A stretch of DNA of 64,000 bases, taken from contig NZ_SOZA01000025.1 of assembly GCF_004519305.1 (NCBI RefSeq), forward strand, positions 1 to 64,000. The letters run 5' to 3'. Under the pieces are notes generated by a model, which did no database searches, was not told where the DNA came from, and was given only the letters and a program-made list of their open reading frames with translations. Of the stretch, positions 25,672 to 34,208 are shown piece after piece. The stretch comes from Pseudomonas sp. RIT623. GTDB lineage: Bacteria; Pseudomonadota; Gammaproteobacteria; Pseudomonadales; Pseudomonadaceae. Each line of letters starts with the position of its first letter. Within the stretch, counting starts at the first letter, position 1. A program made the translations under genes and the position numbers.

Positions 25672-27063
25672 ATGGATTACCTGCCGCTGTTCCACAAGCT
25701 GCAGGGGGGCCGGGTACTGGTCGTCGGCGGCGGCGAGATCGCCTTGCGCAAGGCACGCCTGCTGGCCGATGCCGGTGCCGCGCTGCGGGTGGTGGCGCCG
25801 GACGTCGACGGCCAGTTGGCCGCGCTGGCCCGTGAGGGCGGCGGTGAGGTCCTGGTGCGTGGTTACCAGGCGGCGGACCTCGAGGGATGCCGCCTGGTGA
25901 TCGCGGCCACCGACGACGCTGGGCTCAATGCCCAGGTCTCGGCCCACGCCCAGGCGCGCAGCCTGCCGGTCAACGTGGTGGACGCACCGGCCTTGTGCAC
26001 GGTGATCTTCCCGGCCATCGTCGACCGTTCGCCCCTGGTGGTGGCGGTGTCCAGCGGCGGCGACGCGCCGGTGCTGGCGCGCTTGATCCGCGCCAAGCTG
26101 GAGGCCTGGATTCCGTCGGCTTACGGCGAGCTGGCCGGGCTGGCTGCGCGTTTTCGCGACAAGGTCAAGGTCTTGTACCCGGACGTAAACCAGCGCCGCG
26201 GCTTCTGGGAGCAGGTGTTCCAGGGCCCGATCGCCGAGCGTCAGCTGGCCGGGCAGGGCGGCGAGGCCGAGCGCCTGTTGCAGGCGATGGTCGATGGCGC
26301 GCCGGTGCAGCAAGGCGGCGAGGTGTACCTGGTGGGTGCCGGCCCGGGCGATCCGGACCTGCTGACCTTCCGCGCCCTACGCCTGATGCAGCAGGCCGAC
26401 GTGGTGCTGTACGACCGCTTGGTGGCCCCGGCCATCATCGAGATGTGCCGGCGTGACGCCGAGCGTATCTATGTTGGCAAGCGCCGCGCCGACCATGCCG
26501 TGCCCCAGGACCAGATCAACCGCCTGCTGGTGGACCTGGCTCGCCAGGGCAAGCGCGTGCTGCGCCTCAAGGGTGGCGATCCGTTCATCTTCGGTCGTGG
26601 TGGCGAGGAGATCGAGGAGCTGGCCGAGCAGGGCATTCCGTTCCAGGTAGTGCCCGGCATCACCGCGGCCAGCGGTTGCTCCGCCTATGGCGGGATTCCC
26701 CTGACCCACCGTGACTATGCCCAGTCGGTGCGTTTCGTCACTGGCCATCTGAAGGACGGTACCAGCAACTTGCCTTGGCATGACCTGGTGGCGCCGGCCC
26801 AGACCTTGGTGTTCTACATGGGGCTGGTGGGGTTGCCGACCATCTGCGCCGAGCTGATTCGCCATGGGCGGGCCGCCAGTACGCCGGCAGCGCTGGTGCA
26901 GCAGGGCACCACACGCAACCAGCGGGTGTTCACCGGTACCCTGGCCGACCTGCCCGAGTTGGTGGCGCGCCATGAAGTGCATGCGCCGACCTTGGTGATC
27001 GTCGGGGAGGTGGTGCAGTTGCGTGACAAGCTGGCGTGGTTTGAAGGGGCGCAAAACAGCTGA
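25672..27063 (+). CDS. cysG: siroheme synthase (fused dehydrogenase/ferrochelatase and uroporphyrinogen-III methyltransferase)
   Basis: CysG (463 residues) makes siroheme from uroporphyrinogen III for sulfite and nitrite reductases. The N-terminal precorrin-2 dehydrogenase/ferrochelatase has the NAD motif 'VVGGGEIALRKA' (about 17-28). The C-terminal SAM-dependent methyltransferase has 'LVGAGPGDPDLLT' (about 222-234) and 'RLKGGDPFIFGRGGEE'. It directly abuts serS, as in other pseudomonads, and ends at a strong terminator shared with the convergent GST gene. Confidence 0.97.
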   Translation: MDYLPLFHKLQGGRVLVVGGGEIALRKARLLADAGAALRVVAPDVDGQLAALAREGGGEVLVRGYQAADLEGCRLVIAATDDAGLNAQVSAHAQARSLPVNVVDAPALCTVIFPAIVDRSPLVVAVSSGGDAPVLARLIRAKLEAWIPSAYGELAGLAARFRDKVKVLYPDVNQRRGFWEQVFQGPIAERQLAGQGGEAERLLQAMVDGAPVQQGGEVYLVGAGPGDPDLLTFRALRLMQQADVVLYDRLVAPAIIEMCRRDAERIYVGKRRADHAVPQDQINRLLVDLARQGKRVLRLKGGDPFIFGRGGEEIEELAEQGIPFQVVPGITAASGCSAYGGIPLTHRDYAQSVRFVTGHLKDGTSNLPWHDLVAPAQTLVFYMGLVGLPTICAELIRHGRAASTPAALVQQGTTRNQRVFTGTLADLPELVARHEVHAPTLVIVGEVVQLRDKLAWFEGAQNS

Positions 27064-27067
27064 AATC

Positions 27068-27092
27068 GCCGGGGCTGCGAAGCAGCCCCGGC
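27068..27092. terminator. bidirectional terminator between cysG and the GST gene
   Basis: An 11-bp perfect stem (GCCGGGGCTGC / GCAGCCCCGGC) with a GAA loop sits in the 33-bp gap between two convergent genes. T-runs are short on both sides, so this hairpin may rely on stem strength. Confidence 0.7.
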
Positions 27093-27096
27093 AATC

Positions 27097-28056
27097 TCAA
27101 CCCTGCCAGATCCCTCTGCCCGATAACCGCTCCCGGTCATGCGCCAGGCCAAAGTCCTGCAGCGGCCCCTTGGGCACGATACCGTTCGGATTGATGGTCT
27201 TGTGGCTCAGGTAATAGTGCTTCTGGATATGCTCCATGTTCACCGTGCCCGCCACGCCCGGCCACTGGTACAGCTCGCGCAGCCAGTTCGACAGGTTCGG
27301 ATAGTCCGCCAGGCGCCGCAGGTTGCACTTGAAGTGCCCGTGGTACACCGCATCGAAGCGCACCAGGGTGGTAAACAGCCGCACATCGGCCTCGGTCAGG
27401 TATTCACCGGCCAGGTACCGTTGGTTGTGCAGTAGCGCTTCCAACTGATCCAGCTCGTTGAATACCTCATCGAAGGCCTTTTCATAGGCGTCTTGCGAGG
27501 TGGCGAAGCCTGCGCGGTACACGCCGTTGTTCACTGCCGGATAGATGCGTTCGTTAAGCGCGTCGATAGTGGCGCGCAGTGGCTCTGGGTACAGGTCCAG
27601 GGTGTTGCCGGTGAGTTCGTTGAACGCCGTGTTGAAGATGCGGATGATCTCGGCCGACTCGTTGTTGACGATGCGCTTTTGCTGCTTGTCCCAAAGCACC
27701 GGCACGGTCACGCGCCCAGTGTAATGCGGGTCGTCCTGGGTGTAGCGCTGGTGCAGGTACTGCAGGGCGTCGAGGTGATCGCCGCTGGAGCCTTCTTGCT
27801 GGTCGAAGGTCCAGCCGTGCCCGCCCATCAACCAGCTGACCACCGACACGTCGACCAGCGGCTCCAGGCCCTTGATGGCCCGCAGGATCAGGGTGCGGTG
27901 GGCCCAGGGGCAGGCCAGCGAAACATACAGGTGGTAGCGGCCGGCCTCGGCGGCGGGCAATGGGTTGCGGCGCTGCGCGCTCTCGCGCTGGAAAGCGCCG
28001 TCCTTGCTGGTCTGGTACCACTGGTCATGCCAGCGCCCATCGATCAAAAGGCCCAT
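27097..28056 (-). CDS. glutathionyl-hydroquinone reductase (Xi-class GST, YqjG-like)
   Basis: The 319-residue protein reduces glutathionyl-(hydro)quinones using glutathione. The catalytic Cys49 lies in 'YVSLACPWAHRTL', the family hallmark, and the C-terminal helical domain contains 'AGEYLTEADVRLFTTLVRFD'. The N-terminus 'MGLLIDGRWHDQWYQTSKDG' matches YqjG/PcpF-type enzymes. It stands alone, convergent with cysG. In this family the Cys, rather than the usual GST Tyr or Ser, does the chemistry. Confidence 0.93.
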   Translation of the reverse strand: MGLLIDGRWHDQWYQTSKDGAFQRESAQRRNPLPAAEAGRYHLYVSLACPWAHRTLILRAIKGLEPLVDVSVVSWLMGGHGWTFDQQEGSSGDHLDALQYLHQRYTQDDPHYTGRVTVPVLWDKQQKRIVNNESAEIIRIFNTAFNELTGNTLDLYPEPLRATIDALNERIYPAVNNGVYRAGFATSQDAYEKAFDEVFNELDQLEALLHNQRYLAGEYLTEADVRLFTTLVRFDAVYHGHFKCNLRRLADYPNLSNWLRELYQWPGVAGTVNMEHIQKHYYLSHKTINPNGIVPKGPLQDFGLAHDRERLSGRGIWQG

Positions 28057-28150
28057 GTCGAGCTCCTCGAAACACAGTGTTTGTCGTTGGAGCCCAGTCT
28101 AGAGCAAAGCGTTCGAATAAATAGCGCAAAGAATGCCGCTATCCAATCGA

Positions 28151-29167
28151 TCAAATCGATGAGTTGCGCGCGCTCCAGTAAGCCCGCGCCTGGGCGAAGG
28201 CCTGTTCGCGATCCTGGCCGAGGCCGCGCAGCGCCAGGGCCATGGTTGCGACCACGGCCAGTTCGCCATAGCTGTCCTCGGCATCGCCGCGCCATACCGC
28301 CAGCAGGTGCTGCGGTTGCAGGCTGGCCGGCTTGACATGGCGTTGGGCGCTGAGGGCGGGCCACTCTTCGTCCCAGGTTTCGCCGGCCGAGGCGCCGTAG
28401 AGATGGCTGATGACATCTGGGTTGATCTCGATCTCACCGCCGTCGCCCTTGATCACCAGGGCATGGTCGCCGAGCAGGCGGCTGGCCTCGCGGTGCACGG
28501 CCTGGTAGCCGGGGTGGAAGATGCTCTGCAGGCCACAGCGGGCGGCCAGCGGGTTGAGTACCCGGGCCAGCGAGTGGATGGGTGAGCGCAGGCCGAGGAT
28601 GTTGCGCAGGTCGATCATGCGTTGCAGTTGTGGGGCCCAGTCCTGCAGTGGGAAGAACGCCAGGCGCTGGGTATCCAGCGCCTGGCCTACGGTGGCCCAA
28701 TCGCGGCACAACGGGATCGCCAGCAGCTCAAGCAGTTGCTCGGTATACAACCTGCCGGCGGTGTGGGCACCGCCGCCGTGCATCAGGATGCGCACACCAT
28801 TGGCTGCCAGGCACTTGGCCGCCAGCAGGTACCAGGGCAGGTGGCGTTTCTTGCCGGCATAGCTCGGCCAGTCGAGGTCGACGGCAATGGCTGGTGCCTG
28901 GAGGTGGGCACGCAGGGCGTCGGTGAAACCAGCCAGCTCCTCGGCGCTTTCCTCTTTGTGGCGCAGCAGCATCAGGAAGGCGCCGAGCTGGGTGTCCTCG
29001 ACCTTGCCTTCGAGCAGCAGGGTCATGGCCGCGCGGGCCTCCTCGCGGCTCAGGCCACGGGCGCCGCGCTTGCCCTTGCCAAGGATGCGCACGAATTCGG
29101 CGAACGGGTGCTCGGCCGGGGTTTCCAGGGTCAAGGGGCGCGCGAGGTTCAACAGAGGCTCGGTCAT
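28151..29167 (-). CDS. ybiB: YbiB-like protein of the anthranilate phosphoribosyltransferase fold (TrpD2)
   Basis: The 338-residue protein has the glycosyltransferase family 3 fold. The N-terminal helical part is 'FVRILGKGKRGARGLSREEA' and the body includes 'NGVRILMHGGGAHTAGRLY', where TrpD would have its PRPP loop. E. coli YbiB (TrpD2) lacks the transferase reaction and binds nucleic acids. It overlaps tusE by 4 bp, so it is the last gene of the tusDCBE operon in this strain. ATG 29167 is chosen over a TTG 6 bp upstream. Confidence 0.85.
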   Translation of the reverse strand: MTEPLLNLARPLTLETPAEHPFAEFVRILGKGKRGARGLSREEARAAMTLLLEGKVEDTQLGAFLMLLRHKEESAEELAGFTDALRAHLQAPAIAVDLDWPSYAGKKRHLPWYLLAAKCLAANGVRILMHGGGAHTAGRLYTEQLLELLAIPLCRDWATVGQALDTQRLAFFPLQDWAPQLQRMIDLRNILGLRSPIHSLARVLNPLAARCGLQSIFHPGYQAVHREASRLLGDHALVIKGDGGEIEINPDVISHLYGASAGETWDEEWPALSAQRHVKPASLQPQHLLAVWRGDAEDSYGELAVVATMALALRGLGQDREQAFAQARAYWSARNSSI

Positions 29168-29499
29168 ATGCAATTGGTCGGCTTGGGCAGGCCCGCCAGC
29201 TTGGCGGCCAGTTTGGCGGGGGTGCCGTTGAACAGGCGGTTCAGGTGCGGGCTGTTGCCTTTGTCCGCGCCCAGCTTGAGCGCGGTGTACTTGATCAATG
29301 GGCGGGTCGCTGGCGACAACTGGTACTCCTGGTAGAACTGGCGCAGCAGTTCGAGGATTTCCCAGTGGTCCGCCGTCAGGGTGATGGACTCGCGCGCCGC
29401 CAGGGCTTCGGCGGCCTCGTGGGACCAGTCCTGCAAGTCGACCAGGAAGCCGTCCTTGTCCAGGGCAATGGCGCGTTCGCCGACAGTCAGGATGCTCAT
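29164..29499 (-). CDS. tusE: sulfur relay protein TusE (DsrC family)
   Basis: TusE accepts sulfane sulfur from TusBCD and hands it to MnmA for tRNA 2-thiouridine. The 111-residue protein has the conserved penultimate cysteine (C110 in 'PKPTNCI') that carries the persulfide. It also has the DsrC-type core 'TADHWEILELLRQFYQEYQL'. It overlaps tusB upstream and ybiB downstream by 4 bp each. Confidence 0.95.
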   Translation of the reverse strand: MSILTVGERAIALDKDGFLVDLQDWSHEAAEALAARESITLTADHWEILELLRQFYQEYQLSPATRPLIKYTALKLGADKGNSPHLNRLFNGTPAKLAAKLAGLPKPTNCI

Positions 29500-29792
29500 A
29501 GCCAGCTGTTGACCTTGTCGTAGTGCAGGGTGAGTTCGACGAAGGCTGGGTAGTCCACGGCCTTTGCCGGGGTGTTGTGGAGGCCGCGGGCGTTCAGGTC
29601 TTCAGCGAGGGCGAACAGGCGCTCGCCGAGATTGGCGGCCTGCAGGGCGACAGACGGCGCGCTGCCAGCCTTGAGCGCGTAGGTGGCGTCACCGCACAGC
29701 AGCAGTGCGTCTTGCGGGCCCAGCAGGCGCAGGCAACTGGCCAGGCGCTCGTCGCCGAAGGGCGAGTGGGCGATTACATGCAGGGTGTTCAT
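29496..29792 (-). CDS. tusB: sulfur relay protein TusB (DsrH family)
   Basis: TusB (98 residues) is a subunit of the TusBCD hexamer. It starts 'MNTLHVIAHSPFGDERLASC' and has the DsrE/F/H-like fold with 'DALLLCGDATYAL'. It sits between tusC and tusE with an overlap at each end, in the order D-C-B-E expected of the relay operon. Confidence 0.92.
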   Translation of the reverse strand: MNTLHVIAHSPFGDERLASCLRLLGPQDALLLCGDATYALKAGSAPSVALQAANLGERLFALAEDLNARGLHNTPAKAVDYPAFVELTLHYDKVNSWL

Positions 29793-30151
29793 CAGAGCGT
29801 CACCACCTGGTCGTAACGGGCAATCAGCGCGCTCAGCGCGGCGTCGTCGAGCACCGCGACCGGGAGGTCCAGCGCTGTGCTATCCAAGCCGCGGCGGGCC
29901 AGGCTGTGGGCGCAGGCAAACAGGTCCTCGACGCCGAACATTGGCAATGCCTGCAGGTTGGCGCCGAGGTTCTTCTGTTGCACGGCGTCGGGTTGCTGGC
30001 CGGTGCCTAGCTGGAACACGCCATCATCGAGGAACAGCATGCCCAGCGGCAGGTCGAAGGCGCCGCCGGCCAGGGCAATGTCCAGTGCCTCGCGGGCGGA
30101 TGGGCCGCTCCACGGCGCCTGACGGCTGATGATCAACAGGGACTTGGCCAT
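29792..30151 (-). CDS. tusC: sulfur relay protein TusC (DsrF family)
   Basis: TusC (119 residues from ATG 30151) begins 'MAKSLLIISRQAPWSGPSAR'. It has the DsrF-type segment 'REALDIALAGGAFDLPLGML' and the cysteine in 'VEDLFACAHSLARRG'. It overlaps tusB by one base, and tusD ends one base upstream. TusC is the middle subunit of the hexamer. Confidence 0.93.
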   Translation of the reverse strand: MAKSLLIISRQAPWSGPSAREALDIALAGGAFDLPLGMLFLDDGVFQLGTGQQPDAVQQKNLGANLQALPMFGVEDLFACAHSLARRGLDSTALDLPVAVLDDAALSALIARYDQVVTL

Positions 30152-30152
30152 T

Positions 30153-30545
30153 TCAATCACCTCCAAAGCAGACCAGGCGGTCGGCCAGTTGCGCAGCTTC
30201 GTGCAACTGCCCCAGGCCGGACAGCTCCCACGGCATCGGCAGGTTCACCGCCGGGCGCTGGTAGCGGTTGGCTTCGGTGTCGTCCAGCACGCCCCGGCGC
30301 AGGGCCGCGGCGATGCACACCACGGCGTCCAGGCGATGCTCGCTGACGAACGCGCGCCACTGCGCGGCCACATCCAGTTCATCCTGGGGCGCGACGATGT
30401 TGGCCGAGGCGCTGTGCACCCCGTCCTGGTAGAAGAACAGCCGGGCAATTTCATGCCCACCGGCCAGCGCCGCCTCGGCGAAGCGCAGGGCGCGGCGCGA
30501 GGAGGGTGCATGGGCCGGGGAAAAAACCGCGATGGCGAATTTCAT
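30153..30545 (-). CDS. tusD: sulfur relay protein TusD (DsrE family)
   Basis: TusD (130 residues) is the sulfur-accepting subunit of TusBCD. Cys77 in 'LDAVVCIAAALRRGV' is the expected persulfide site, and 'ALAGGHEIARLFFYQDGVHS' is the DsrE signature. ATG 30545 gives the family N-terminus 'MKFAIAVFSP'. It opens the operon tusD-C-B-E-ybiB and is preceded by the terminator of the NCS2 permease gene. Confidence 0.95.
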   Translation of the reverse strand: MKFAIAVFSPAHAPSSRRALRFAEAALAGGHEIARLFFYQDGVHSASANIVAPQDELDVAAQWRAFVSEHRLDAVVCIAAALRRGVLDDTEANRYQRPAVNLPMPWELSGLGQLHEAAQLADRLVCFGGD

Positions 30546-30580
30546 GGAAGGCTCGTGCAAAGGAATGCGGCCATGATAAA

Positions 30581-30615
30581 GCAAAAAGCCCGCGCGGGTG
30601 GGCACGGGCTTTTGC
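30581..30615 (-). terminator. terminator downstream of the NCS2 permease gene
   Basis: A 9-bp stem (AAAAGCCCG / CGGGCTTTT) is flanked by a further GC pair across one bulged A. It has A- and T-runs on both strands, lies between the permease stop (30632) and tusD, and separates their transcripts. Confidence 0.85.
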
Positions 30616-30631
30616 GTCTGGCCGGCGCGGC

Positions 30632-32011
30632 TCAGGCCTGTTCCTTGCCCTCGGGCAGGAACCAGTTGAGCAGCAGGGCGCAGATGCCGCCGGTGGCGAC
30701 CCCTGACTCCAGCACGTTGCGCAAAGCCGCAGGCATATGCGCGAGGAACTCTGGCACCTGCGCCACGCCCAATCCCAGGGACAGCGACACGGCGATGATC
30801 AGCAAGGCGCGGCGATCGAGGCGGGTGCTGGCCAGGATATTGATGCCCGAAGCGGCTACCGCACCGAACATCACCATGGCCGCGCCACCCAGCACCGGCT
30901 CCGGCACTGCCTGGATCACCCCGGCGACGCTGGGGAACAGCCCCAGCAGGATCAGCATCACGGCAATCCACACGCCGATATGGCGGCTGGCAATGCCGGT
31001 CAGTTGGATCACCCCGTTGTTCTGGGCGAATACCGAGCTGGGGAAGGTGTTGAACACGCCCGCCAACAACGAGTTGGCACCGTTGACCAGCACGCCGCCC
31101 TTGATCCGCTGCATCCATACCGGGCCTTCCACCGGCTGGCGCGAGACCTTGCTGGTGGCGGTGACATCACCGATGGCTTCCAGCGAGGTGACCAGGTAGA
31201 TCACCAGCATCGGGATGAACAATGACCAGGAGAAGCCCAGGCCGAAGTGCAGCGGCGTCGGCACCTGGAACAGCGCGGCCTGGTGCATGCCGGTGAAGTC
31301 CAGGCGGCCGAGGTAGCCGGCCAGGGCATAGCCCACGGCCAGGGCGATGACGATGGCGCAGCTGCGCATCCACACCACCGGGATGCGGTTGAGGATGACG
31401 ATGATCGCCAGCACCACGCCCGAGAGCAGCAGGTTCTCGCCATCGGCGAAGGTGCCGTTGGCCATGGCGCCGAAGCCGCCACCCATGCTGATCAGGCCGA
31501 CCTTGATCAGGGTCAGGCCGATCATCAGCACGACGATGCCGGTTACCAGTGGGGTGATCAGGCGTTTTACGAAGGGCAGGATGCGCGAAACACCCATCTC
31601 CACGAACGAGCCGGCGATCACAACGCCGAAGATCGCCGCCATCACGCTTTCCACCGGCGTGCCTTGCTTTACCATCAATGCGCCGCCGGCAATCAGCGGG
31701 CCAACGAAGTTGAAACTGGTGCCCTGGACGATCAGCAGCCCGGCGCCGAACGGCCCGAAGCGCTTGCACTGCACGAAGGTGGCGATACCCGAGATCACCA
31801 GCGACATGGACACGATCAGGTTGGTATCCCGCGCCGACACGCCCAGGGCCTGGCAGATCAGCAGGCCTGGGGTGACGATCGGCACGATGATCGCCAGCAG
31901 GTGCTGCAAGGCCGCCAGCAAACCGATCAACAGGCGCGGCTTGTCCTCCAGGCCAAGAACCAGTTCATTGGCAGGCGCCGCCGCGCCTGGGCCGTGTTCG
32001 TGTGAACTCAT
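30632..32011 (-). CDS. NCS2 family purine (xanthine/uric acid-type) permease
   Basis: The 459-residue protein has about 14 transmembrane segments. NCS2 motifs include 'LIVQGTSFNFVGP' and the substrate-site 'SLEAIGDVTATSKVSRQPVEG', followed by 'NTFPSSVFAQNNGVIQLTGI'. These resemble the XanQ/UacT branch, which imports xanthine or urate with protons, rather than uracil permease. No purine catabolic genes are adjacent, so the substrate is inferred from sequence alone. A terminator follows. Confidence 0.88.
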   Translation of the reverse strand: MSSHEHGPGAAAPANELVLGLEDKPRLLIGLLAALQHLLAIIVPIVTPGLLICQALGVSARDTNLIVSMSLVISGIATFVQCKRFGPFGAGLLIVQGTSFNFVGPLIAGGALMVKQGTPVESVMAAIFGVVIAGSFVEMGVSRILPFVKRLITPLVTGIVVLMIGLTLIKVGLISMGGGFGAMANGTFADGENLLLSGVVLAIIVILNRIPVVWMRSCAIVIALAVGYALAGYLGRLDFTGMHQAALFQVPTPLHFGLGFSWSLFIPMLVIYLVTSLEAIGDVTATSKVSRQPVEGPVWMQRIKGGVLVNGANSLLAGVFNTFPSSVFAQNNGVIQLTGIASRHIGVWIAVMLILLGLFPSVAGVIQAVPEPVLGGAAMVMFGAVAASGINILASTRLDRRALLIIAVSLSLGLGVAQVPEFLAHMPAALRNVLESGVATGGICALLLNWFLPEGKEQA

Positions 32012-32185
32012 GGGAAATGCTGCCCCGGAAGAAAAAAGGAGCGCATTCTACGGGCTGAATCGGCATTGGGGTAGAGGCAAGCACGATGGCGACATAATCG
32101 CGGATGAAACAGCAAATAAGCTGACTTTTAGGTCAATGCTTGTCAGGCTATCGATCGCCAGCCCTACAGTTTTCGAACAGGCACG

Positions 32186-32211
32186 AAAAAGCCCGCCGAA
32201 GCGGGCTTTTT
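32186..32211 (-). terminator. terminator of the YccA-type gene
   Basis: An 11-bp perfect stem (AAAAAGCCCGC / GCGGGCTTTTT) closes on a CGAA tetraloop, with T-runs on both strands. It lies 24 bp beyond the stop codon of the Bax-inhibitor-like gene. It is probably bidirectional, though the permease gene on its other side starts rather than ends here. Confidence 0.9.
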
Positions 32212-32235
32212 GTGGGGCAATGGTTACCGATGCGA

Positions 32236-32907
32236 TCAGTCGTCGCGACCCATGATGCCGAACAGTTGCAGCAGGCTGACGAACAGGTTGTAGATCGACA
32301 CGTACAGGCTGATGGTGGCCATGATGTAGTTGCGCTCGCCGCCATGGATGATGGCGCTGGTCTGGAACAGGATGCAGACCGACGAGAACAGCACGAAGCC
32401 AGCGCTGATCGCCAGTTGCAGGCCGCTGATCTGGAAGAAGAAGCTGGCCACCACGGCACCCAGCAGGACGAAGAAACCGGCGGTGATGAAGCCGCTGAGG
32501 AAGCTCATGTCCTTGCGGGTGATCAGCACGTAGGCCGACAGGCCACCGAACACCAGGGCGGTCATGGCGAAGGCCGAACTGACCACTTCGGCGCCGCCGG
32601 CCATGCCCAGGTAGCGGTTGAGGATAGGGCCAAGGATGAAGCCCATGAAGCCGGTGAGGGCGAAGGTGGACACCAGGCCCCAGGCCGAGTCACGCAGCTT
32701 GTTGGTGAGGAAGAACAGCCCGTAGAAGCCGATAAGCACCACGAAGATGTTCGGGTAGCCGACGCGCATTTGCTGGGCGACGAAGGCCATGATGCCGCTG
32801 AAGGCGAGGGTAAGGGCCAGCAGGCTGTAAGTGTTGCGCAGGACCTTGCTGACCTCCTGCTGCTCGACCTGCTGGCCGTGTTGGACGGCGTAATCCTGTT
32901 CGCGCAT
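32236..32907 (-). CDS. Bax inhibitor-1/YccA family membrane protein
   Basis: The 223-residue protein has seven transmembrane helices of the BI-1 (TMBIM) family. E. coli YccA modulates FtsH proteolysis of SecY; other members are calcium leak channels. Conserved segments include 'LRNTYSLLALTLAFSGIMAF' and 'SLYVSIYNLFVSLLQLFGI'. ATG 32907 has AAGGAGT at ideal spacing; the 67-residue in-frame upstream extension is rejected. It is divergent from tRNA-Ser. Confidence 0.92.
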   Translation of the reverse strand: MREQDYAVQHGQQVEQQEVSKVLRNTYSLLALTLAFSGIMAFVAQQMRVGYPNIFVVLIGFYGLFFLTNKLRDSAWGLVSTFALTGFMGFILGPILNRYLGMAGGAEVVSSAFAMTALVFGGLSAYVLITRKDMSFLSGFITAGFFVLLGAVVASFFFQISGLQLAISAGFVLFSSVCILFQTSAIIHGGERNYIMATISLYVSIYNLFVSLLQLFGIMGRDD

Positions 32908-33007
32908 GGCGCACTCCTTTGGGGTGAGACCGCGGTCTGGGACCTGCGGTATTGGAACATATGACGCAAAGCATACCAGAGCTGCCGCAACCCACGACAC
33001 AGAGAGT

Positions 33008-33035
33008 TTGACAGCGTGTTTCATTACGGTATTAT
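33008..33035 (+). promoter_or_regulatory. sigma-70 promoter of tRNA-Ser
   Basis: A consensus -35 TTGACA (33008-33013) and a -10 TATTAT (33030-33035) are separated by 16 bp. The predicted start lies about 12 bp before the tRNA. It is one of the best sigma-70 promoters visible in the window. Confidence 0.85.
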
Positions 33036-33054
33036 TGCCGCCGCAAAACCAGCT

Positions 33055-33142
33055 GGAAGCGTGGCCGAGTGGTTTAAGGCAACGGTCTTGAAAACCGTCG
33101 ATGGGCAACTATCCTAGAGTTCGAATCTCTACGCTTCCGCCA
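33055..33142 (+). tRNA. tRNA-Ser (anticodon TGA)
   Basis: The 88-nt gene has a 7-bp acceptor stem GGAAGCG/CGCTTCC, D-arm sequence GGCCGAGTGG, anticodon loop CTTGAAA, a long class II variable arm, the T-loop TTCGAAT and an encoded CCA end. The TGA anticodon reads UCA and UCG serine codons. A strong promoter precedes it and a terminator follows. No phage genes are inserted at its 3' end. Confidence 0.97.
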
Positions 33143-33147
33143 CTTTC

Positions 33148-33173
33148 AAGCCCCTGAATATTCAGGGGCTTTT
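33148..33173 (+). terminator. terminator of tRNA-Ser
   Basis: A perfect inverted repeat AAGCCCCTGAAT / ATTCAGGGGCTT with a TTTTGCG tail begins 5 bp after the tRNA CCA end. Confidence 0.9.
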
Positions 33174-33278
33174 GCGTTTCTGGCGCAGTGAAAACCTCGC
33201 GCGCAAACCCCGGCACGCCGAAGTTTCCGCAAATGCATTCCAAGTGCCCAGTGCAACTGGCACGCGCCAGTTGCGCCG

Positions 33279-34019
33279 TTACTTGATATCCACCTCATTG
33301 AACTTCACCACCGCATCCTCTTCGCGGCCTACCCGCACCCTGAGCTTCAGCGCCGGCGCCTGCTTCAGATCACCACGCCCTTGTTCGAAGGCCAGGGTCA
33401 CCCGGGTGGGAATGCCGCGCACCAGCGGGAACGCATCGCGGTAGGTGAACTTGGACGAGCCGACCTGCATCTTGTCGACGTTCAAGGCGCCGCCGCTTTC
33501 CTCGAACAGCGTGGTTTGCGATTCGAAGCGGAATTCGCTGTCCAGCCGGGTGTTGGTCAGTTCGAACGCGCAGTTGGGCTGGCGGCCGATCTTTTCGCAG
33601 CCCAGCAGCTCGATGCGTACGCCGTCGACCACCTCCAGGCGTTTGCCCAGTAGATTGGCGCCGCCGTTCTCGATGAATTTCTGTTGATCGCGGGCGAAGT
33701 CGAAGCTGGGTTTGGCGTATTCGCCCCCCAAGGCGAAGAAGATCACCGACAAGCCGGCGGCGAGGATCACCAGCATGGCGCCCTTGAGCATCTGCGGGAG
33801 TCGGCTGGCGTACCAGCCCAGGTAGATCACGCACAGGAACACGAAGGCGCTCATGAACAGGATGAGGTTCTTCCAGTTCAAAAAGCTCAGGCCAAAGACG
33901 GTCGGGTCGGGGAATACGTAGGTGATAAGGCCCCACATGGTGGCCAGCAAGGCGCTGATGCCACCCATGATGCGGGTAATCAGGCCAGAGATTTTCTTCG
34001 GTGGCAGAGCAGCTTCCAT
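33279..34019 (-). CDS. membrane protein of unknown function with a C-terminal soluble domain
   Basis: This 246-residue protein has three hydrophobic helices (about residues 15-37, 48-70 and 78-97). A roughly 150-residue soluble domain follows, rich in beta-strand-like sequence, with two cysteines in 'IELLGCEKIGRQPNCAFELT' that could form a disulfide. I do not recognise the family. It stands alone, convergent with tRNA-Ser and divergent from the PLD-like gene at 34209. No strong ribosome binding site is seen at 34019. Confidence 0.7.
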   Translation of the reverse strand: MEAALPPKKISGLITRIMGGISALLATMWGLITYVFPDPTVFGLSFLNWKNLILFMSAFVFLCVIYLGWYASRLPQMLKGAMLVILAAGLSVIFFALGGEYAKPSFDFARDQQKFIENGGANLLGKRLEVVDGVRIELLGCEKIGRQPNCAFELTNTRLDSEFRFESQTTLFEESGGALNVDKMQVGSSKFTYRDAFPLVRGIPTRVTLAFEQGRGDLKQAPALKLRVRVGREEDAVVKFNEVDIK

Positions 34020-34208
34020 TCTTGAACCTTACATGCGGTAGTCGACAGGTGAAGCGGCTGAGGGCGTGCTCCAGCGGCCGTGCCCTGTCTCGGCGCGGCG
34101 TGCATGTGTCGCGGTCATCCCTGAGCAGCGAGCCGGGCAGTGTGAGTGAATCACAAGCTGATGGCAACGTAGTATCATCGGCGCAAATTCGAGCACGGAT
34201 GCCAAGCA